A stretch of DNA of 64,000 nt from an uncultured Ruminococcus sp. (lineage in GTDB: Bacteria; Bacillota; Clostridia; Lachnospirales; Lachnospiraceae). Location of the stretch: contig CAKRLG010000005.1 of assembly GCA_934359255.1 (NCBI GenBank), forward strand, positions 1-64,000, written 5' to 3'. Each line of letters opens with the position of its first letter. Position 1 is the first letter of the stretch. A program made the translations under genes and the position numbers. The notes under the pieces are model-generated. The model did not search any database. It worked only from the letters and a program-made list of their open reading frames with translations, and was not told where the DNA came from. Shown in pieces: positions 59,460 to 64,000 of this stretch.

Positions 59460-60899
59460 TTAGAACTTCCTCCACGTATCCGGAAAGAACACCAGCAGCA
59501 ACGGAAAGATCTCCAACCTTCCCGCAAGCATATCAAAAATCAACACATACTTACCTACATCCGAAAACACATCAAAGTTCGCCGTCGGTCCAACCAGCCC
59601 CAGTCCGGGACCAATATTATTAAAAGTTGCCGCAACCGCCGTAAAATTTGTGATCAGATCCAGATTATCAAATGCCAGAATAAACACAGAAGTGGCAAAA
59701 ATCATGATATATACAACCATAAACACATTGACGTTTCTTACCACTTCATGCTCCACAACTCTTCCGTCCACCCGGATTTTCCGGATCTGACGAGGATGCA
59801 GATACTGCTTGATCTCCTTCTTCATCGCTTTTAACAGGATAATAAAACGCGAAACTTTAATACCTCCGCCGGTACTGCCTGCACAGGCACCGACAAACAT
59901 CAGAAGCACGAGAATCGTCCGGGAAACCTCCGGCCAGAGATTAAAATCGGCCGTCGCAAATCCGGTAGTAGTAATAATCGATCCGACCTGGAAAGCAGCT
60001 TGTTGGATTGCTTTTCCTGTACTTCCATAGATTCCCCGAATATTCCATCCGATCAGAAGAACCGCTCCCAGAATGATGATCAGATACCAGCGTACTTCCT
60101 CATTTTTCAGTGCCTGTTTCCATTTTTTAGACAACAACAGAAAATACACGTTGAAATTAATACCAAACAGAATCATGAATACCGTAACAACAATCTGAAT
60201 CGTTACGCTATAGCCGCCCATACTGTCATTCTTGATTCCGAAACCTCCGGTACCTGCCGTACCAAAAGCAGTTGTCAGTGCATCAAATACCGGCATTCCA
60301 CATAGCAGCAGAATCACAGTCTCCAGCACCGTCATCAGAAGATAGATCGTATACAGAATCTTTGCCGTAGAACGTACGGTAGGTGCCAGACGGCTGACTG
60401 AGGGACCCGGACTCTCCGCTTTCATCAGATTCATCTGTGAACCACCACTCATCTTAATAATAGAAAGCAATAATACCAGAACACCCATACCACCGATCCA
60501 ATGGGTAAAACTTCTCCACATCAGAATACAACGTGGTGCATCTTCCACAGATGCCATAATGCTTGCTCCCGTTGTTGTAAAACCGGAGACCGTCTCGAAG
60601 AGAGCATCCACAAAATGCGGAATCGTCCCACTGATCATAAAAGGTAACGAGCCAATCAGACTGAGCACTATCCAGGAAAGAGCTACCGATACACATCCCT
60701 CTTTCATAAAAAAGTGAGGTTTTTCCGGTCGACGCACTACAAGGAGCGTCCCTGCCAGCGCACTGATCAGTCCTGTGATCAAAAAGGAGGCCCATGCTTT
60801 TTCTCCATAGATCAGCCCGGTAACTGCCGGAAGTGCCATGCAGATGGCTTCCAGGTTCAGTACCCAGCCGATCACATAGGTAATAATTCGATAATTCAT
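59460..60899 (-). CDS. trkH: TrkH/KtrB family potassium uptake protein
   Basis: A 479-residue membrane channel of the TrkH/KtrB family. Four pore repeats with the selectivity glycines are seen (SGFTTTGASIM, GTAGTGGFGIK, TTTGFATADF, GACAGSTGGGIK), plus about eight helices. Together with the TrkA subunit encoded upstream it imports K+. It follows trkA by 11 bases. Element B lies just behind its stop. Confidence 0.95.
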   Translation of the reverse strand: MNYRIITYVIGWVLNLEAICMALPAVTGLIYGEKAWASFLITGLISALAGTLLVVRRPEKPHFFMKEGCVSVALSWIVLSLIGSLPFMISGTIPHFVDALFETVSGFTTTGASIMASVEDAPRCILMWRSFTHWIGGMGVLVLLLSIIKMSGGSQMNLMKAESPGPSVSRLAPTVRSTAKILYTIYLLMTVLETVILLLCGMPVFDALTTAFGTAGTGGFGIKNDSMGGYSVTIQIVVTVFMILFGINFNVYFLLLSKKWKQALKNEEVRWYLIIILGAVLLIGWNIRGIYGSTGKAIQQAAFQVGSIITTTGFATADFNLWPEVSRTILVLLMFVGACAGSTGGGIKVSRFIILLKAMKKEIKQYLHPRQIRKIRVDGRVVEHEVVRNVNVFMVVYIMIFATSVFILAFDNLDLITNFTAVAATFNNIGPGLGLVGPTANFDVFSDVGKYVLIFDMLAGRLEIFPLLLVFFPDTWRKF

Positions 60900-60910
60900 A
60901 CGTATCTCTC

Positions 60911-62269
60911 CTATTTTTCCAGAATATCTTCAATGTCCCGCAGGCATTTCTGACTGGTTACCACAACTACCGTATCACCCACCATCAGACAGTCATCACC
61001 GCGTGGAATCAATACCTTACCACCCCGGTTGATGCAGCCCACCAACAGGTTATGCTTTAACCGCAGATTCTTCAGTTCCACGCCGACTACCGAAGAGTTT
61101 TCCCGGATCACGAACTCCAGAGCCTCTGCCTTGCTGTCCAGAATATGATACAGTGTCTCCACATTACTTCCGATGGAATTCTGAGTTGCCCTCGTATATT
61201 GAAGAATCCGATCCGTTGTGATATATTTCGGATGGATCAGACTTCCAAGTTCCAGTTCGTCTGTAATATCATCAAACGCTACACGGTTGACTTTTGTGAC
61301 TACTTTTGCATGGGACATCCGCTCCGCAAACATACCAAGCAGAATATTTTCCTCATCCATATTGGTCAGTGCCACAAACGCTTCTGCGTTTTCCAGATTT
61401 TCTTCAAACAGCAGGTTCTTGCTTGTACCATCCCCGTTGACCACCGTTGCATCCGGCAGCAGATCTGCCAGCAGCTCACATCGCTCTTTGGACTGTTCGA
61501 TGATCACAACACGCATTTTCATCTCCAACAGCATTCTTGCAAGGAAGATAGCGATGGTTCCACCGCCCACGATCATACAGTTTCTCACCTGATTGGTCTT
61601 TAAACCAATCGACTTGAAAAATGCGGAAGCATTTTTCGGTGATGCCAGAATCGATACCAGATCACCATTTTGCAGTACGAAATCACCGTTCGGGATATAT
61701 ACCTGCTCACCACGTTCTACACCCGCAACCAGAATATTATGTTTTCCTTTCATGTTGATCTCAACGATAGACTTACCGTCCAGACGGAATTCCGGTTTCA
61801 GACGGAACTTTAACAGTTCCACTTTTCCCTTGGCAAAAGGATCAATTTTAATGGCCGAAGGAAAGCGAAGCAGCCGCGCAATCTCTGCTGCAGTCGCCAT
61901 CTCCGGGTTGATGATCATAGAAATGCCAAGACTCTCCTTCATCAGATTGATTTCCTTGTTGTAAATCGGATTTCTTACCCGGGCAACGGTATGACATTTT
62001 CCCAGATTTTTTGCCACAAGACAGCACAGCAGATTCAGTTCATCCGATCCGGTCACTGCGATTACCAGATCCGCCATCGCTACTCCGGCATCCATCAGAA
62101 CGTTGATACTGGATCCATTTCCCTGAATCTGCAGGGCATCCAGATCCTCTCCTACCTCCTGTAATTTCTGGGCAGATATATCTACAATTGCCACATCATG
62201 ATTCTCCATGGTCAGTTCTTCTGCCAGCGCAGAACCTACTTTTCCACATCCGATAATTATAATCTTCAT
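60911..62269 (-). CDS. trkA: Trk system potassium uptake protein TrkA
   Basis: A 452-residue cytoplasmic regulator with two RCK/TrkA-N domains, each starting with a Rossmann motif (IIIGCGKVGSALAEEL at residue 3; MIVGGGTIAIFLARML near residue 233), and each followed by a TrkA-C domain. It binds nucleotides and gates the TrkH channel. It is the first gene of trkA-trkH. Confidence 0.95.
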   Translation of the reverse strand: MKIIIIGCGKVGSALAEELTMENHDVAIVDISAQKLQEVGEDLDALQIQGNGSSINVLMDAGVAMADLVIAVTGSDELNLLCCLVAKNLGKCHTVARVRNPIYNKEINLMKESLGISMIINPEMATAAEIARLLRFPSAIKIDPFAKGKVELLKFRLKPEFRLDGKSIVEINMKGKHNILVAGVERGEQVYIPNGDFVLQNGDLVSILASPKNASAFFKSIGLKTNQVRNCMIVGGGTIAIFLARMLLEMKMRVVIIEQSKERCELLADLLPDATVVNGDGTSKNLLFEENLENAEAFVALTNMDEENILLGMFAERMSHAKVVTKVNRVAFDDITDELELGSLIHPKYITTDRILQYTRATQNSIGSNVETLYHILDSKAEALEFVIRENSSVVGVELKNLRLKHNLLVGCINRGGKVLIPRGDDCLMVGDTVVVVTSQKCLRDIEDILEK

Positions 62270-62356
62270 ACTTCCTCCAGATATCTGTTACGCTGCTGCT
62301 GTGATGTATCATTTTCTCACTGACAGTATTTCCGCTTTCATCAACAGCACAAAAAA

Positions 62357-62405
62357 TGCTATAACAGGATAGAATAATAAAATAAAATCATATCCTATTA
62401 TAGCA
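62357..62405 (-). terminator. Terminator downstream of hisI
   Basis: On the minus strand TGCTATAATAGGATA pairs with TATCCTGTTATAGCA (one G-U-type change), followed by TTTTTTGTG. It ends the his transcript. The trkA promoter must lie between here and 62269. Confidence 0.85.
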
Positions 62406-62513
62406 TCAATACTAAAATACTCAAGACATATTCTGTCTAACAATTAACTGAAAACCATGTTGATTTTTTATGCATTTCACCTGTTTTGTCTGTCTTATCG
62501 AGACAAGCTTCAA

Positions 62514-62897
62514 CTATTTTTCCGCTTCATTATCGCTTTTCATAATTTCTTTAAAAAAGCAGCTGCGGCTTCCGGTATGGCAGGCTGCACCGACCTGATC
62601 CACCCTTGCCAGGATCGTATCGTTATCGCAATCCAGATACATTGACCGGACATACTGAAAATGTCCGCTTGTAAGTCCTTTGACCCAAAGCTCGTTCCGA
62701 CTGCGGCTCCAGTAAGTCATCACACCGGTCTCCAGCGTCTTTTCATAAGCTTGTCGGTTCATATAGGCAACCATCAGAACATCTTTATTTTTATCGTCCT
62801 GTACCACCACACAGACCATCCCGTCACTGTTCAGTTTCAACTCATCCCATGTAAATGCAGCTTTTAACGGTGTTTCTTTTTTTTCTTCCATGCTCAT
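62514..62897 (-). CDS. hisI: Phosphoribosyl-AMP cyclohydrolase
   Basis: HisI opens the adenine ring of phosphoribosyl-AMP in histidine synthesis. The 127-residue protein shows VVQDDKNKDVLMVAYMN, TYWSRSRNELWVKG and the zinc cysteines in YLDCDND and AACHTGSRSCF. The ATP-pyrophosphatase domain (HisE) fused in some relatives is absent. It is 63 bases downstream of hisB. Confidence 0.96.
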   Translation of the reverse strand: MSMEEKKETPLKAAFTWDELKLNSDGMVCVVVQDDKNKDVLMVAYMNRQAYEKTLETGVMTYWSRSRNELWVKGLTSGHFQYVRSMYLDCDNDTILARVDQVGAACHTGSRSCFFKEIMKSDNEAEK

Positions 62898-62960
62898 TGA
62901 TTCCTCTGTTTTTGTATAAATATATCTCAGGAGTTCCCCTGCACCTGTGGTACAGCCCTT

Positions 62961-63578
62961 TTACAGACTGCCCTTTGTAGACAAAACTCCCTGGATCCGC
63001 TCATCCATCTGTGTCGCCTGATCCAGTGCTTTGGCAAACGCTTTGAACATCGCTTCCATGATATGATGATTGTTCGTTCCGTCCAGTACCTTGATGTGCA
63101 GGTTCATGCCGGCTGCATAGCTGACCGCATAGAAAAATTCTCTGGCCATCTCTGTATCCATATCTCCAAGACGTTCTGCGGTAAATTCACCGTCAAAGTT
63201 CAGATACGGGCGACCGGACAGATCGATGCCGCAAAGTACCAGTGTCTCATCCATGGGAAGAATCATGCTTCCATAACGGCGAATCCCTGCTTTATCGCCC
63301 AATGCTTCTTTAATAGCCGTACCCAGTACGATTCCGGTATCTTCGATCGTGTGATGGCTGTCCACATTCAGATCGCCGTCTACGGCAAGATCCAGATCAA
63401 AGAATCCATGACGGGCAAAACCATCCAGCATATGATCAAAAAAACCGATTCCGGTATTCAGGCTGGCTTTTCCGGTTCCGTCCAGATTCAGGCTCATCGT
63501 GATCCTGGTTTCTTTTGTATTACGCTGTACCAGTACATTCCGTGTCATCCCCTGTTCTTCCAGTCTGCGGATTTCCAT
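62961..63578 (-). CDS. hisB: Imidazoleglycerol-phosphate dehydratase
   Basis: The 205-residue monofunctional HisB dehydrates imidazole glycerol phosphate. The metal-binding His motifs are GFFDHMLDGFARHG, DSHHTIEDTGI, and NNHHIMEAMFKAFAKALDQA near the C-terminus. The N-terminal phosphatase domain of enterobacterial HisB is missing, as expected for Firmicutes. The start 63578 follows GGGGAGGAA; four bases separate it from hisD. Confidence 0.97.
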   Translation of the reverse strand: MEIRRLEEQGMTRNVLVQRNTKETRITMSLNLDGTGKASLNTGIGFFDHMLDGFARHGFFDLDLAVDGDLNVDSHHTIEDTGIVLGTAIKEALGDKAGIRRYGSMILPMDETLVLCGIDLSGRPYLNFDGEFTAERLGDMDTEMAREFFYAVSYAAGMNLHIKVLDGTNNHHIMEAMFKAFAKALDQATQMDERIQGVLSTKGSL

Positions 63579-63581
63579 ATT

Positions 63582-64000
63582 TTATTCCTCCCCTTCAAAA
63601 CGTACTGCAATTGAATTCGCATGTGCCGTCAGCTGTTCACATTTTGCAAACTGCTCGATATCTTTATGGATCGGCTGCAGTGCTTCTCTGGAGTAGTAGA
63701 TGATACTGGATTTCTTCACAAAATCATCCACAGACAACGGTGAGAAGAATTTTGCGGTTCCGTTGGTCGGCAGGATATGGTTCGGTCCTGCAAAGTAATC
63801 GCCCAGAGGTTCACAGCTGTATTCTCCGATAAAGATAGCTCCTGCATTCCGTATCTTTGTCATGACCTCAAAGGGATTCGCAGTAACGATCTCCAAGTGT
63901 TCGGAGGCAATCTCGTTAGCGGTGTCAATTGCTTCACCCATATCCTCTGCCACCAGAATATATCCAAAATTATCCAGAGATTTCTGAATAATTGCTTTTC
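63582..64000 (-). CDS. hisD: Histidinol dehydrogenase, C-terminal part (runs off the right edge)
   Basis: HisD oxidises histidinol to histidine in two NAD-dependent steps. The visible C-terminal 138 residues include ASEHLEIVTANPF, GAIFIGEYSCEPLGDYFAGPNHILPT with the zinc-site and catalytic residues, and FFSPLSVDDFVKKSS. The frame is open to the window edge, so the start lies outside. It is co-directional with hisB and hisI. Confidence 0.96.
   Translation of the reverse strand, partial: KAIIQKSLDNFGYILVAEDMGEAIDTANEIASEHLEIVTANPFEVMTKIRNAGAIFIGEYSCEPLGDYFAGPNHILPTNGTAKFFSPLSVDDFVKKSSIIYYSREALQPIHKDIEQFAKCEQLTAHANSIAVRFEGEE

Noticed and set aside
59135..59536. A 133-codon frame across the second giant hairpin
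   Set aside because: Its repeated GSADPRES peptides come from the inverted arms; no binding site and no protein-like pattern.

Overview
The window looks like a chromosomal segment of a gut acetogen of the Lachnospiraceae, most like Blautia. This rests on gene content only: a complete carbonyl branch of the Wood-Ljungdahl pathway, a 390-residue-class PRPP synthetase, and typical clostridial housekeeping blocks. No rRNA or tRNA gene was seen. Almost everything from 1 to 26 kb and from 32 kb to the end is on the minus strand, so transcription runs right to left there.

Region 1 (1-13.9 kb) is the acetogenesis locus. One strong promoter (TTGAAT-17-TATAAT, 13899-13927) drives a His-rich metal-handling protein, CooT, two CooC-type ATPases, CO dehydrogenase (CooS), acetyl-CoA synthase (AcsB), both corrinoid protein subunits (AcsD, AcsC), the methyltransferase AcsE, the reductive activator AcsV and a DUF3786 protein. 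Most intercistronic gaps hold a hairpin. Then follow a tetrahydrofolate riboswitch, a folate ECF transporter S component (folT) and the start of formate-THF ligase (fhs), so folate supply and C1 loading sit under one folate-sensing leader.

Region 2 (14-31.8 kb) is mostly core: aldo/keto reductase, gpsA-plsY-der-DUF512, prs, pgeF, yraN-rnhB-ylqF-lepB-rplS, a MATE exporter, a MerR regulator fused to a methyltransferase, and dTDP-rhamnose genes rfbA, rfbB and rfbD behind a promoter with a 19-bp spacer filled by a palindrome.

Region 3 (31.9-39.8 kb) is an A+T-rich accessory island between rfbABD and glf. It holds a seven-gene minus-strand operon that I cannot match to a named system (597-aa unknown protein, Sel1-repeat protein, HerA-like ATPase, coiled-coil protein, HExxH metallopeptidase, 63-aa protein, membrane protein with YxDASGAWR repeats) and a serine recombinase. 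A 16-bp inverted repeat flanks the DNA between recombinase and operon.

Region 4 (40-44.7 kb) has glf, a nucleotidyltransferase, a ferredoxin-type aldo/keto reductase with a second MerR-style promoter, and small genes. Region 5 (44.6-54.8 kb) is a type III-A CRISPR-Cas locus: cas6, cas10, csm2-5, a 16-repeat array, cas1, cas2 and csm6. The cas1 reading frame carries a nonsense codon at position 16; Cas10 (HD, GGDD) and Csm6 (HEPN) look intact, so interference and signalling may work while adaptation is doubtful.

Region 6 (54.9-64 kb) has a P-loop/DUF4869 pair, a hybrid sensor kinase with a very short input region, a flavin reductase, an orphan HicB, trkH-trkA and the his genes hisI, hisB and partial hisD.

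The most unusual non-coding signal is a pair of about 180-nt hairpin elements (21074-21254 and, on the other strand, 59218-59402). Their stems differ in sequence but stay base-paired, while the same bulges and internal loop recur. Each lies just 3' of a stop codon on its own strand. They look like two members of a structured RNA or DNA family.
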